This document shows, in pieces, positions 23,221 to 36,104 of a stretch of 64,000 nucleotides of DNA. The notes beneath the pieces were generated by a model, which ran no database searches, had not been told where the DNA came from, and saw nothing but the letters and a program-made list of their open reading frames with translations. The position numbers and the translations under genes were made by a program. Origin of the DNA: Labia minor (taxonomy: Eukaryota > Arthropoda > Insecta > Dermaptera > Spongiphoridae); assembly GCA_963082975.1 (NCBI GenBank), contig OY720344.1:65066546-65130545 (forward strand), written 5' to 3'. Numbering within the stretch: position 1 is the first letter of the stretch; every line of letters begins with the position of its first letter.

Positions 23221-23573
23221 TCTATCTATCTATCTACAGAACTTGAATGTTGTTGGCCGCAGCAACCACATTCCTCCAAGTATCCCTTTCCTGAGCTATA
23301 TCCATTCAACTTCTATTTTCTTCTATCTCTCTCACGTCCCTTCCTACATTGGTCTTCCAAGCGGACGTTCCCCCCCCCCCCAATATATTTTTCGTCATTC
23401 TTTCCTCTTCTATTCTGCCCATCGCAGCATTCTCGATTTTTTAACCCTATGTCTGGAGATGCATAGAAGTCATGCAATTCCTTGTTATGCAGTTTCTACC
23501 ATTTCCTGGTGACCTCATCTTTCTTTGGCCCATAAATGCTGCGAAGAATCCTATTCTCAAACACTCTAAAATA
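23221..23573 (-). mobile_element. LINE family X copy c, 5'-truncated
   Basis: The (TCTA)n tail at 23221-23236 followed by the family X end on the - strand; the C-terminal stretch corresponding to EWRR..HN.ELHDF..ASPDI is recognisable in broken frames. A C11 run near 23370 disrupts it. 5'-truncated and inactive. Confidence 0.7.
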
Positions 23574-23579
23574 AGAACT

Positions 23580-25640
23580 AATATCTTTTTTATATAAAAA
23601 ATTAAATTTATATTAAATAAATTTCTAATAAAGTAATATTTTACCTCTCATATTGGATATGATAATAAAAGAAGGATTATAATATGTTTTATTTTTATTA
23701 ATAATTTAAAATTTAAAATCAGATTATAATAGGTACTTTAAATTTGACAATTATTATTATAATTATTATTATTTCAATAAAGATGATTATATTTTCAATT
23801 CACTTTTCGATGAATTGTATTATGTAGAGTTCTTAAATTAATTTTCCTTACGAGAGAGGCAATCACCCTTAAAAAGTAGTTGGGAACTTGACATCTGGCC
23901 TGGATGGTCATCCATCACCGCTCTCTCCGTGATCATTCAGGATATCATTCATTCATTTGTTAAGGGCCTCTATATAGAAGTCTTTCCCTTCAATTGGCTC
24001 TTTTGAGGACGTCGATTGCCATCTTAGGCCTTTATCAAGTCTATTTTCGATGGGAGATAAAATAAAAAAAAAAGATTTTAAAAGCATAGGCTAATGGAGG
24101 TAGTGTAGGAAAGAATTCTATTGAATTTCGATGAACTTACTGCCAATATATTTAGAATAAAGAGCCGTCTAAAAGTGGAATATTATATGGAATAAAAATT
24201 GAAAACAAGATTGTTTTTTAATTAATATATCACTGGTGTAGAGAAATAGAAATGCGAATTTGGATGGAATTCAATACATTGTTTGAGATAGAAATGTTGC
24301 GTATGTGCCATTTTGTTAACGAGTTATCCTACAAAACTGATAAATTGAAAAAGTATTTGCATAATATTGTGTTACTGTATTCAATAAGTATCATTTGAAA
24401 ATAGCAATATTTTTTGATTTCATTAAAATAAAAGTGCTAAATCATGTAATTACTTCATAAAGCTTCTGGTGAACATGCTCTATTGCAGGATAGGTTAGAA
24501 ACTTAGCTTTGGTGCAGAAAATAACCACGTACAAATTATAAGCATATATGTTTGCATCGATCAGCAAATCAATTTGGTCATTCGAACAGGCATAAAAGTG
24601 AATCGATGAATGGATCGAGGTAAAAGGTTAATAGTGTCATGGTTAAGGGATTCACAAATTATTAATTTAAGATTAAAAAATTCCTAACTACTAATGGACG
24701 AACTAATGGAGCAAATATTGAATAAATCACATCTTATCATTCTGGGTTTATTAAGTTTTTTTTTGAGTAAAAGTCTGGATTTCAAACTCGATTCCCTAGT
24801 ATTAGTATAAACTAATAGGTATAGTTAATAAGAGCTGATGATCATATCTAATACAAATTAATTTGTTATCTATTAGTTTATTTTATTTAATAATAAGAGG
24901 AAGTTTCACTGAACAGTAGCTAATAATTGCCCCGAGGTAGATGACAAATGATATCGGTGTTTGGAAAAGTCTGTTACTCTATATATTTATCATAGTATTA
25001 GATTTCATAAATTTATTATACAATTAATCATTTTTAATTTTTACTTGAAATACAAAACTGTTGTTAATGAGTGGCATTCATTCAAAAAATTGAAAACATA
25101 CTGAATAAATCCAAATAATTTTTAATTTTATAATTATAATAATAAAATGAATTATTTTCATTATTAATAATTAATTTAAATGCTTGAAGTTTGTACAGAA
25201 TTTTTTTATTTTCATTAACAAAATCTATTTAAATTCTTCATAACATAATAATCAAATTCATTTTGTGGTTTATAGATGAATATAAAATAATGTTGAGTGT
25301 AATGAGTTTGAATGGTTTGATTGAATCTACTACCCAGACGTTCTTAATAAAATTAAAATATTAAACTACGTAACATATAATTTTAAAAAATAATTTAATT
25401 CACTATTAGAAGTTAGATTATATATCATAAAAAATAAAGATTGAATTTAAAATATTATATGCTAATTTGAATAAAAAAAATTCATTTTTATTATAGTTCA
25501 AAATATAATGCGATGAAAATTTTTTTATACATTATATAAAATATGATTTTTTTTTAAAAAACGAATTATTTTAAAATTTACCCTAATGGGTTTTAATTAA
25601 TATATAGTTTCCATGTGGGTTTTCATTATTATCCTTTATA
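23580..25640. other. Intergenic stretch with two mixed-composition blocks
   Basis: Blocks at 23870-24055 and 24460-24650 are less AT-rich than their surroundings but show no recognisable protein, RNA or repeat. Possibly regulatory; unassigned. Confidence 0.35.
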
Positions 25641-25647
25641 AAAAATA

Positions 25648-25950
25648 CAGTGGAACATGGGGTTACGAGTTTAATTCATTCCGGAATTGGGGGACTTTTA
25701 CCACTCGCCACGTTTCTCTAATTTTCTTTCTAAAACCTCATCTAAGGCCACAACGTTTTCCATAATAAGTGTTTGTTTTGAGGATTAGTTTTAAGCAACG
25801 TACATTGTTGCTGATCTAAGGCAACACAGAATCAGAGAATATGGGACACAGAGTAGGGAGCGCAGTGAAAAAAAATTCCTGTGCTCTTGCGTCTTGTAAC
25901 CTGATTTTAGTTTAGTTTAGTTTAGTTCGTAAACCGAGGACTCAATACGT
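25648..25950. mobile_element. Possible pogo/Tigger-like transposon end
   Basis: After TA the sequence begins CAGTGGAACATGGGGTTACG, then AGTTTAATTCATTCCGGAA, which resembles the CAGT-GAACCTCGGTTA...TTCGTTCCG termini of pogo/Tigger elements. A (TTTAG)n run lies at 25905-25925. The other terminus is not found, so this is a fragment and the family assignment is tentative. Confidence 0.35.
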
Positions 25951-25989
25951 AAGCTTAAAAACTGCTAACCCGGGATACTCCTCAAAAGA

Positions 25990-27405
25990 ATTTTATTTTT
26001 ATAACTTCTTTTCTCAAAGGTATATTTTGAAAAATTGATATATTTAGAAAGTAAATAAAAAGTATATAAGATATCTACTTATTAAGATTAAGATAGAATT
26101 AAATAAAGATATCTATATGTATTATTATACGACTATTTAATATAAATGTATTAAATCTTTGTATTAAATTATTACAATTTATAGTATTGAAATTATCATT
26201 TTTTTTCTATTTATTCATCTATTCTTATCGTGATTTATTTATTATTACTTTAAGTGTATGCATATTATTCATTTTCTTTTATTAGTTCATTATTGATTGA
26301 AATATTGGATATTTTTCCCATTAATTTAGAGATATGCTATTTCCAATTTTTCATTTGGGTATTCATCCATTCAAACTAAAGAATATATTATTTTACAATT
26401 CTATACTAAATAAGTATTAATAAAATTTAAAATTTCTTTCAACATAAAATGTATCTATATTGACTTATTTTTATTCATATATGACTTGTCAATAAAACAA
26501 ATTAATATATCATTTTGAATATAAATTAATAATCAATAGAGAGAGATAATGATAAATCATACAAAAATTGAACGATTAAGAGACAAAAGAACAAATCCAA
26601 TATGACCTTTATGATAATTTTATCCATTTAATCAGAGAATAAAAGATTTAAAAACAAAATGATATTATTTTAAGATTTTTTTATTTTAAATAAATATTTT
26701 TATATTTTATTAGTTTTAATTTATTAATTTTTCAATTTCAATCATTATCTACTAAAGAATTATGAAAAAATAATGATAAGAAAACAATAACTTATTTAAA
26801 TAAATTAAATTAAAGCGAAATGGAAAATAATACTATATATGTTTTGAATTGATATATTTATAAAGAAATTTATTCTTTATAGAAAGGCATAGTAATAATA
26901 ATTTAATATTCAATTTAATCTAATCCAAAATTGTATTATGCTTTTAATTTTAATTAAAGTTTACACGATATAGATTTTTATTATATATAGGCTCAATTCT
27001 TATTTATGCTTGGTATATATAATTAGTAAATTAATATATGTATTATAATTTCCATTGAATAATGATGGAAACAAAAATTCTTATTGTAACTACTACAAAC
27101 AAGGATCAACTGGTTTGTTTTTTCATTTATCATCTTGTAAAATTATAAAAAATTTAAGAAAACAAAAAAATAACTTCTTTAGCTGGTCAAAGCGCAAGAA
27201 ATACAACTACTTATAATGTGAGAATTTGATGAATGAGTTTTTCGCGTGTACTTTTTCTGATTGTCTGAAAAGTAATATTTTTGTAAATCAATTGTTAAAA
27301 TTTTCTACCTAAAAGATTTACATTAAAAAAAACTTTTTATTAGAATGGTTAACTTAACAAGATCTTTTAATTATTTAAAAATATTTAAATGAAAATATTG
27401 TTTTG
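25990..27405. other. AT-rich intergenic stretch
   Basis: Low complexity; no supportable gene or repeat. Confidence 0.4.
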
Positions 27406-27410
27406 AAAAA

Positions 27411-27443
27411 AAACAATACCTCCCTTACTATCTTCGGTCGGTA
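27411..27443 (-). mobile_element. Fragment of Helentron-like family A (5' terminus only)
   Basis: ACAATACCTCCCTTACTATC followed by TTCGGTCGGT; the remainder of the element is absent, as at 1724-1754. Confidence 0.55.
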
Positions 27444-27728
27444 AAAATTATAATTATAAAAAAAAAATTTTATATATTTTTTAACTTATTCAAAATAAAA
27501 TATATATTGAATTTAAATAATTTATATACTAAACAACAAATTTATAAATTCATTTTACTCAATAAAATTTTCGAATTATTACCAATAAATTACTAAAAAT
27601 TTCGAATATTGTTCCAGACCAAATTCCCTTGCGATTAACATTCTGATCAATAACTTCTTTAGCCAATATTCCATTTAACCAATTTAACCATCACAAATTA
27701 TATATGAATATTAATAAGTTTAAAATAT

Positions 27729-28694
27729 TTTTTTTTTTTTTTTTTTTATTTAACTTCCAATTAGATACATTAATTCCACATCTGCCTTATTTGAGGCAAT
27801 AGAAGAACATTTACAGGTTAAAACTCAATATATACATAAAATATATACAATAAGAAATAGAGGGGTATTATGAGGGGAGAATCAAGAAAGAAAGAAAGAA
27901 AGATATTAGTGGGAGGGGGATAAGACTAGACAGGATTAAGATAGGAAAATAGGTGTTGAGGATATTATGAGGGACAAGTAGAGAGGATGGAGCGATTGAC
28001 TTGAATCAAACCGTCGGCCCATTAGTCGAAGGAGAATTGAGTCTGTCGTGTATCAAGTCGTTAGGTCTAAGTCTTTTTAGTCTTCTAGTTAGTCCTTGTG
28101 TGTCAGTAAGTTGTCTCGCTTTGTCGTTAACATGGTTTTGTAGTCTGTTGAGGTAGCGTATGCTGTTTAACTGCACCTCCTCCGCCACAGTTCTAACATT
28201 GAGATCTCCATGGATTATCTTATTAGATATGTACCATGGAGCGTTGACCATTGCCCTCAGTGTCTTGTTTTGGAATTTCTGTATTATGGACATATTGGTA
28301 TTGCTCGTTGTTCCCCATAATTGAATACCATATGTCCATATTGGTTTGATCAGCATATTGTATATCAAAAGTTTATTGTCTAAAGTCATTTTAGATTTGC
28401 GTCCTATCAGCCAATATAGTTTGTGTAGTTTTAATTGTAATTGTTTTTTTTTGTCCGTATGTGAATTTCCCAAGTCAGTCTTCTGTCTAAGTGCATACCC
28501 AAGTATTTCACTGTCTTTTTAATTGGGATTTTTTTGTCAAGTTCAACAGCCGGGCAGGTCGCTTTATTTAGTGTAAATGTCACGTGTGCTGACTTTTCTT
28601 CATTAGCTACGATTCTCCATTTGTGAAGCCACAATTTAATTAGATTTAGATTTTGTTGGAGAATCGCAGACGCAGTTGTTGGGTCCGCATGTGA
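27729..28694 (-). mobile_element. Jockey-like LINE, 5'-truncated, with poly(A) tail and target duplication
   Basis: Read on the - strand: C-terminal part of the reverse transcriptase, a short 3' untranslated region, and a poly(A) tail (T run at 27729-27748). TTTAAAATAT flanks both sides (27719-27728 and 28695-28704), a 10-bp target duplication. A 966-bp element is the usual outcome of incomplete reverse transcription. Confidence 0.75.
28006..28690 (-). pseudogene. Jockey-like reverse transcriptase C-terminal fragment
   Basis: Two overlapping frames encode VKYLGMHLDRRLTWEIHIRT (28431-28634) and then LKLHKLYWLIGRKSKMTLDN, KPIWTYGIQLWGTTSNTN, FQNKTLRAMVNAPWY (28006-28473). This is the thumb/connection region that follows the YADD box in Jockey-clade LINEs; the palm and the endonuclease are absent. 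One frameshift separates the two frames near 28440-28470. Confidence 0.8.
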
Positions 28695-28704
28695 ATTTAA
28701 AATA

Positions 28705-31690
28705 TGGAAAATAAATAATTATAATATAATTTACCTTGCAGCCTTAACTTAAGGCGATAAAGGGTGGAGATGAGGTGTAATCAAAATAAATTGAAGATTA
28801 TTTTTTCCTAACTAAAAGAAAAGGCTTCAATTACTTAACTTCTTCTAATTATTAAATATATAAATATATTGTATTGATTTATTTATTTTACTTTTGAGAT
28901 TTTGGAAGGAGATGATATTGTTATGTTATTATTATTATTATTATTATGTTAGGGTAACATTAAATAATTAATTCAGGTGGTATATTTTACAACAAATTTT
29001 TAATTTTATATTTAAACGAAAGAATATATAAAAGTTATGTCTACAGTTTAATTGCTCTTAAACTGAGTTTACTTTTCGTGATTAAATACTATTATCTTTT
29101 GAATTTTAATATTTTAATATTTGTTGTCAATAAAAAATTAAATAGAAGGAAATATATATAGTAAATTAAATATAATAAGTAAAAACAATATAAAATTAAA
29201 ACAACGAATTTTTAATTAAACTTAACATGAATTTTAGGTATCCTATGATAATATGTTGTTTTTCTATTATTTTTACAGTTTCAATTTATTTTTTCATCTT
29301 GGCTGAGTTTATTTTTAACCTTGTAAGGTAAAGGTCATGTTCATATTCATATAGATGTATTGATTAATAAAATTCATCAAAATAATATATCTTGATGAAT
29401 CATTGAACACTTTTAATAATGAAGCATACCGAGTGTTAATTTATAAATAATTATTTTGTTTTGTCAATTCAAGTATCTTATGTTTCAGTATAATTTTACC
29501 TATTCTTTAATTTTAAATTATAAAATAATAAGATATATATCTAAACAAATATTTATTTTTCTAGATAACGAAACTCCAGAAATTAGTCCATCGAAATATC
29601 TGAAAAATTTTGAATATATTTCTTACAAATAACATATATATAAATCCAAAATAAAAATTTTATAAGTTTATAAGTTTTTTTTTTGTGTTGTGCTTAGTTT
29701 CATTCTACTAAAGGGAGAGTAATTACTAGTAAAAATGTCTAGAAATTAAACTTTTGTTTAACTTAAAATTTCCAAAAAAATTTGCGAAAAAAATCTCGTC
29801 CGTTGGTCCATGGGAAATAGGATAAATAATTATAGAGAAAACAAATTAAAAAATGTTTAAACCTTAAAATTGTGTTTATCATGACTTTTAAATTTTTTTC
29901 AAATATCAAATCTTTAACATTTATTGATTTATTTCAAACGTTTTTTTTATATTTTGTGCCTAAATTATTTATTCTATTTTGTAATTAACAAATAATTAAT
30001 TTATTTTAAATAAAATTTATGTTTTAGAAATTTAAATATGCATAATAACCAAATACAATGATTAAAACAATTTTAATACTAATTGTTTTATCTTTTATTA
30101 TTAGATCTAAAATTATCTCATCATACAATAAATACATACATCGAAAATATATTAAATAATTAAATGGAATAATTATTCGATAATAAATATTATTACATCC
30201 TATTAAAGTAATTAAAATAATTAAGTTTTCATTTATTTTGAATTTGGGAATTATTCATGGCGCATTTAATAACGATAAAAAAACAACAATAACAACAACA
30301 ACGACAACTATAATGTTAATGCTAATGTTAATTATTACTTTCGATCAAGTATTTACATATTTCTCCATATAAATGAATAGATGCATGTTTCGTTATAATA
30401 CAGTTTCGCCTGAAAGATTCCATTGAGATTTGGAAATGGTTCATCAAACAACATAAAAGGGCATTACCATATGAAGATTAAAAAATACATGTAGAAGAAT
30501 GTATAAAAAAATTACAAAAACAATTGTACTAGTACATATAATTAAATTAATTATTTTTTATAAATATTTATATTAATTTCATAGAAGGAATAAAATATAT
30601 TATAATTAATGTTTCCAAGAACTTTCAAGTATATGAGTCCTATAGAGTTGGATAAATTATTTAAAAAAAATATCTAACAAATTTATGTAAAATTAGTTTC
30701 TATTCATTAATTAAACTAATTATTTATTTTAGCAACAAATATACCTTTTTTAGAAATATAAAAAAAATTATAAAAGTATTGATATATATATAATACTCCT
30801 TCAATAAAAATACCTCTATATGTAAATATAGGAACTAAAAGTATGGATATGAATATACAATATAAAAATTTTTAATGTGAAAAAAATTAAACGGGAAAAT
30901 TTCAATGAGGAGTTTATCATTTCAATTAGCTATTCATTCATAAACTTTTCATTTAAAATTTTCAAACAATGAATTATATATATATATATATATACATAAC
31001 TAATGCTTATGATGATAATAATAACAATATCGTTTTGTTTTATTACAAACATCTCTAATTGTTATTGGCATTTGCTTTTACTAAGATTAGAAGAAAGAAA
31101 ATAAAAAATATCAATTCTTAACTTTGATCATTCTTTTCTTCTTGTGAAAAGGATTATATTCTTCTTTTATAATATATATATATATATATATATATTTAAA
31201 AATGGATTTATATATGATAAAAAAATTTACTTTGAGATTTATGGATTATTTCTTTTAGTTTTAAGAATCTAAGAATTTATTTCTGACAGTTTTGTGATGA
31301 TATATGTATATATGCAGGTATATGTGGGTTAGATCTCTATATAAATTTAAATATAAATTTTTCAGGAACGGTATAATATAAACCAAAGAGAGGTTTTCGG
31401 GAAAATTGAGACTTTCAATCCAACCGGAAACTTATTTTCTATATTTTAATTATGCAGTAAATTTTTTAAAAAATGTTTGTTTATAAGTGATTCAATCCAT
31501 TTAAATCTCAATTATTTTTATACTATTTAAAATTATTAATATTGTTTGACACTACTTTTGCTAACATAGTTAATTTAACAGGAAATGCTACACATCTGCA
31601 CACTGGTTGTAGTGTATGAATTTAAATCGTGGTTGATGAGATTAAGTTTTAGAAAAATTTTGAATATACAATGTTTTGTAGAGATATTTA
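28705..31690. other. AT-rich intergenic stretch
   Basis: No supportable feature; (TA)n runs near 30975-30995 and 31170-31194. Confidence 0.4.
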
Positions 31691-31699
31691 CTGACCGGT

Positions 31700-31960
31700 G
31701 GAGAATGCATAATTGTCTCTATTCATTACCCAAACATCGCAGCTAGAATTATAAAATTAGTGAATTTGGGTCCATATGGGTCAAGAATGATTATCGGATA
31801 GTTTGTTAAGAGGAAAAAAGATTAGAAAAAATCGGGAAATAAAACATAGTTAGCCTACTATATGTAATATAAAAGAAATTGGAGAGAATAGGAATTGGAT
31901 GGAGACCAACTATGACAGGTGGAAGTTACGGTTAAAAAACTCGAAGTAGAAGATTAAAAT
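31700..31960 (+). mobile_element. Possible very decayed LINE family X fragment
   Basis: Contains AGAAATTGGAGAGAATAGGAATTGGATGG and preceding weak matches to the WAGHV...R.IGKRP...W.DNV region of family X. Too diverged to be sure. Confidence 0.3.
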
Positions 31961-31964
31961 TATT

Positions 31965-33650
31965 TCTTAAAATATAATTTAAATTAAATTTAAAAAAAAA
32001 TATTTAATAAATAATTAACTACTATATTTATTTATATTTTTAATCTTGAACTGTGTTTGATAAGTTTTAACAGAAACATCTTAACTAAAATTAAAGGATA
32101 ACAATTTTACAAATGAAAATTTAAACAATTCAAATGTAAAATATCAAAACTCTTTTCTTCATTCTGAACAATTACTTTTTATAAATAAAAATTTGGATGT
32201 TTGGTTTTTTGCCTTTTGAAAATATATTGACAAAAATGAAAATGATCGTCCCAGAAGGCTGGTTGACTATTTGATTGATGATGGGGATCAGCTTGACACC
32301 TGCTCGCTATGATATCTATCAGCCACCATTTCCTCCACTAATAATAATTGCTAAGTGATAGCAATTATTCACTCATTTAGTTTAAAGATAGATTGAATGA
32401 GATCGTTTTTAGAATATACATGACATTGATCTGTTGTAATTGAAAAAAAATTAGAAAAAAAAATAATAATAAAAACGTCCAATTATAAATATGTTTTAAG
32501 ATATTTACATAATAGATATAAAAATATTTAAATTACTAGTGATCTGAAAAGTTTGGAAATCTAAATAATGAGAAAAAAAACAAAAACAATAAACAATATA
32601 CAAAAATACAATATTTTCTACAAACTGACAAATCATAATAATCAATTTTATTTCTGATAAGATAGATAGATAAGGCTACAAATTTCATTATTTTATATCG
32701 ATTATGCTAATTATGAAACGTAATGCAATGAAATCTCATAATGGCAGAAATTTTTTTCGTTTTTTTCAAACGAATTACTTTCATTTAAACTTCCTTTGAT
32801 ATATTTTGATAGTAAATATTCATATTTAATAATTATTATTTTTTAAAAATAAAATATTTTTAGCATTTGTATTAGAATGATTTTGTAGAAAAAATATACT
32901 ATAATATCAAGCATTTGCGGTTATTTGAATTATAAAAATAAGATATTTTTTGTTGCTTATTGATTAAATATATAATATAAGTATATATATATATATATAT
33001 ATATATATTCTTTTGAACTCTATCTATATAATCTTTCTAAATTGTTCACTTATTATTAGTTTTTATTAATTGAAATTCATTTAATTATGATATTATTGAA
33101 TGCGTATTATAAATGACAACTTTTCATTTTCTAAATACATTAATGATATTTCAACAAATTAATTAAAATTATTTAAAATGTAGATCGACTCGAATAACAT
33201 TAATTTGTTTCTAGATAATAAAAAAAAAAGATTTCTCACCCCTTCCTATTCTTCTCCTTCTCCAAAAACGAACTAACATATTATCTAAACAAGTATTTAT
33301 AAGTATAGTTTGATATATAAATGTCATTATTTCAATCGAAACCGATTAAAAAAATAACTGAATTGTGACGGATAACATCTCATTCACTTATTTTATTTTT
33401 TTTTTTAATATTTCTTTCATGTCACGGATGTCATTTTTCTTGGTTATCTAAACTATCTATTCATAGCAATAAATGATATTGAATTTTGTACAATTTCTAT
33501 ATGGTATTGTATATAGAAATAATACAATATATAGGACCATTCGTTTGGCTAATGAAATTGCGATTAATCTATTATATTAAATGAATGAAAAATTCAATAA
33601 TAAGAATTGTCTAATTACAAATAAAATAAAAAATTAAGTATTTTTAAAGT
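31965..33650. other. AT-rich intergenic stretch
   Basis: A small mixed block at 32240-32350 has no recognisable content; (TA)n at 32982-33008. Otherwise low complexity. Confidence 0.4.
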
Positions 33651-33654
33651 TTAT

Positions 33655-34000
33655 TGGCCAACGAAAGATAAGGTCAGAGCGGAATGGTGGAGACTTTATA
33701 ATGAGAAATTTCACCTCTATGCATCTCCTGACATAGTTAGTCATTAAATCGAGAAGGTTGTGATGGGCAGGGAATGTGGCCATATTGATAAATGAAAGAG
33801 TGGCAAAAGATATTTTTGTGGGGAGACCGATTGGAAAACGTACAGAAGATCAAGATCAATGTAGTGAGGATCGTAAGAGAGATAGGAGAAAATAGAAATT
33901 GGATGGATATAGTTCAGGATAGGGATACTTGGAGGAATGTGGTTGCTGTCGCCAAAACATTTGAGTTCCGTAGAGCCACAGAGACAGAGTTTAAGTTTAT
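33655..34000 (+). mobile_element. LINE family X copy d, 5'-truncated
   Basis: The open frame 33792-34022 in fact reads the LINE end in an out-of-phase or partly phase-matched way; diagnostic DNA is GGGGAGACCGATTGGAAAAC, GATAGGGATACTTGGAGGAA and ATTTGAGTTCCGTAGAGCCA. It is the copy that shows the uninterrupted sequence across the insertion point seen in copy a. Tail reads ACAGAGACAGAG rather than GATA repeats. Confidence 0.65.
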
Positions 34001-34009
34001 TAATGTATT

Positions 34010-34716
34010 ATATAAACATTGAATTTGACATCATATTTATATAATATACGATATAATATTATTAGAGAAAATGGTCAATTCTATTATTTTGATAAGGTCC
34101 AGGTTCTTGTTTTCATAACTTCGATTTGTCTCAAATGCATTTAATGGCTCAATACATGCGTTTAGCGTGCAATTGATTTTTTTAAATGTCTCTATCTATG
34201 TGGCCTTGAATAATCAAAGTTCTCGCGTGCTATCTCGAATTCCAAAATTGATTCATCCCATTCAAAGACGTAAATGAGCCATTGAAATGAATAATATTTA
34301 CACATCGATGGAAGTGGGTGAGGTTTGAAGAGAAAGGGGGATGAGAGATGTACCATTCTCAAAAGAGCATTCAATTGAACCAGTGTAAGAGATCAAATGG
34401 GAATAGTGGAATCTGATCAAACAACTAGTATATATAGTCTTAGTAATAATATAATCTATGTCTGTGTAGTAAATCGCCGGATTGTTAAGCTGGAAATATC
34501 ATATATATAGAAGAGATCAATTAACATTCCTAACCAAATTAATTAATCGGTTAATATCATAGAATAAGATATAATAATAATTTTTTATTGAATATTCAAA
34601 TAATTTTAGGGACTTATGATCTTTCCCAATATACAGTTCTCTTATTTATTTTAATTTATTAAATGTTTATTTTAATTAATTTTATGAATATGTTTTTTTT
34701 TTTTGTTAATTTATAG
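34010..34716 (+). promoter_or_regulatory. Sequence just upstream of host exon 1
   Basis: A moderately complex block at 34190-34500 contains a TATATATAG word (34429-34437) and a possible donor CCAGT|GTAAGA near 34384. The stretch could hold a proximal leader exon and a 332-base first intron ending at the TTATAG acceptor (34711-34716). Nothing decisive. Confidence 0.3.
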
Positions 34717-34797
34717 ATTTCATCAATTCGTATGCCACCTCAGGAAAATAATTCCCTTGACCTGATGATGATGGGGTGTTCTTCGAGTAGAAATCGA
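34717..34797 (+). CDS. Exon 1 (coding start) of the host gene
   Basis: The exon follows a T-rich tract and a TTATAG acceptor, and ends at a GTAAGT donor. The first ATG is at 34732 and encodes MPPQENNSLDLMMMGCSSSR. Three consecutive Met codons (34765-34773) precede GGG TGT. Starting at the last of these would expose MGCSSS, a lipid-modification signal; starting at 34732 would bury it. A splice acceptor just before the ATG implies at least one upstream non-coding exon. Exon end is phase 0. Confidence 0.7.
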
Positions 34798-36068
34798 GTA
34801 AGTTAATACTATTTTAATTAATAATCATGTTGATATTTCACATAGATATTCCAACATGTTAATATTTTTTTAATATTATTATTTTCAATATATATTGGAG
34901 ATATAAATTTCATTAAATTTTAAACTGTTCTCCGAACATACAAAACACAATCATAAAGTTTCAACTTTCCAATTAAATTTAAAACTTTTAGATTAATTAT
35001 ATTCTACAAATAGATAAGCATAATTTAATGGGAAATATATTGTTGGTTTATAAAACATAATTTATTTTATTTGTATAATAGCTTGAATAATAGTTAAAAA
35101 AATAAAAGAGTTATAAACGAATAAAATGAAAAATATAGAAGACGAAAAGCTATTTATTTAAATTATTATTTTAATAGATTCATTTTGCTTGTTTTATATA
35201 TATATATATACAATCAAGGTTAATAAATTGGAGAGACAAGCACTAGCCGAATATCAAAAGATATTAAATCTCTAAAAGATTAGAAAACTACACATTTGAT
35301 GAATTATCGAAAATAAATAATAAACCTGTTCATTATGCAACCACTTTTACACCTTGAGAAAGATTTCATAGATAAATTTAGGCGTTTTTAAAAAAGCATA
35401 CAAAGATCTTTTTATGAATTAATTTAATATTTATGATATTTTATTGATATATGGTTTGTGTAATAATAATAATAATAATAATAATCTTTATTTTGAAAAA
35501 ATAATACATTTTATATACAAAAATATATACATTTGCTTTAAGATATAATCATGGCATTTGGCCTTGTGATTGGCATTTGGCCTTGTGATATATATGGTTT
35601 GTGTATATATAATATAATATAAATATTTAATATAAAAAGTTGTTAGATTCTTTTATTTTAGCTTTTTAGAATAAAATATAACTTCATTAATAAATTAGAT
35701 ATTAATTATAAACAACTATATATTAACGTTATATTATCAAATGACTAAACTTAGTGACGCATAATTAAACAAGTGGTTAACAACAAATTTCAAAATTAAA
35801 AATTGTACACATGCGAAGCGGTTAACTCCAAATATAAAAAAAACTGAGAAAATGAAGCCCAAAGTTCACAGTTTGTATTAAATTAAATTAAATTAAATTG
35901 TATATTGCATTGCATTATTAAGATTATCAAGTTCAATATTCACTTCATATGTTGCAGATTACATTACATTACATTATATTACATTACTATCAAAATTTTA
36001 AAATTGGAGTTAATCGGTTGGGCTTCTGAGTGGCTCATATATATAATATATAATAATAATATATAATA

Positions 36069-36104
<36 letters not shown>

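Noticed and set aside
23138-23512. 124-residue + strand frame with aromatic-rich sequence
   Set aside because: Antisense of LINE family X copy c.
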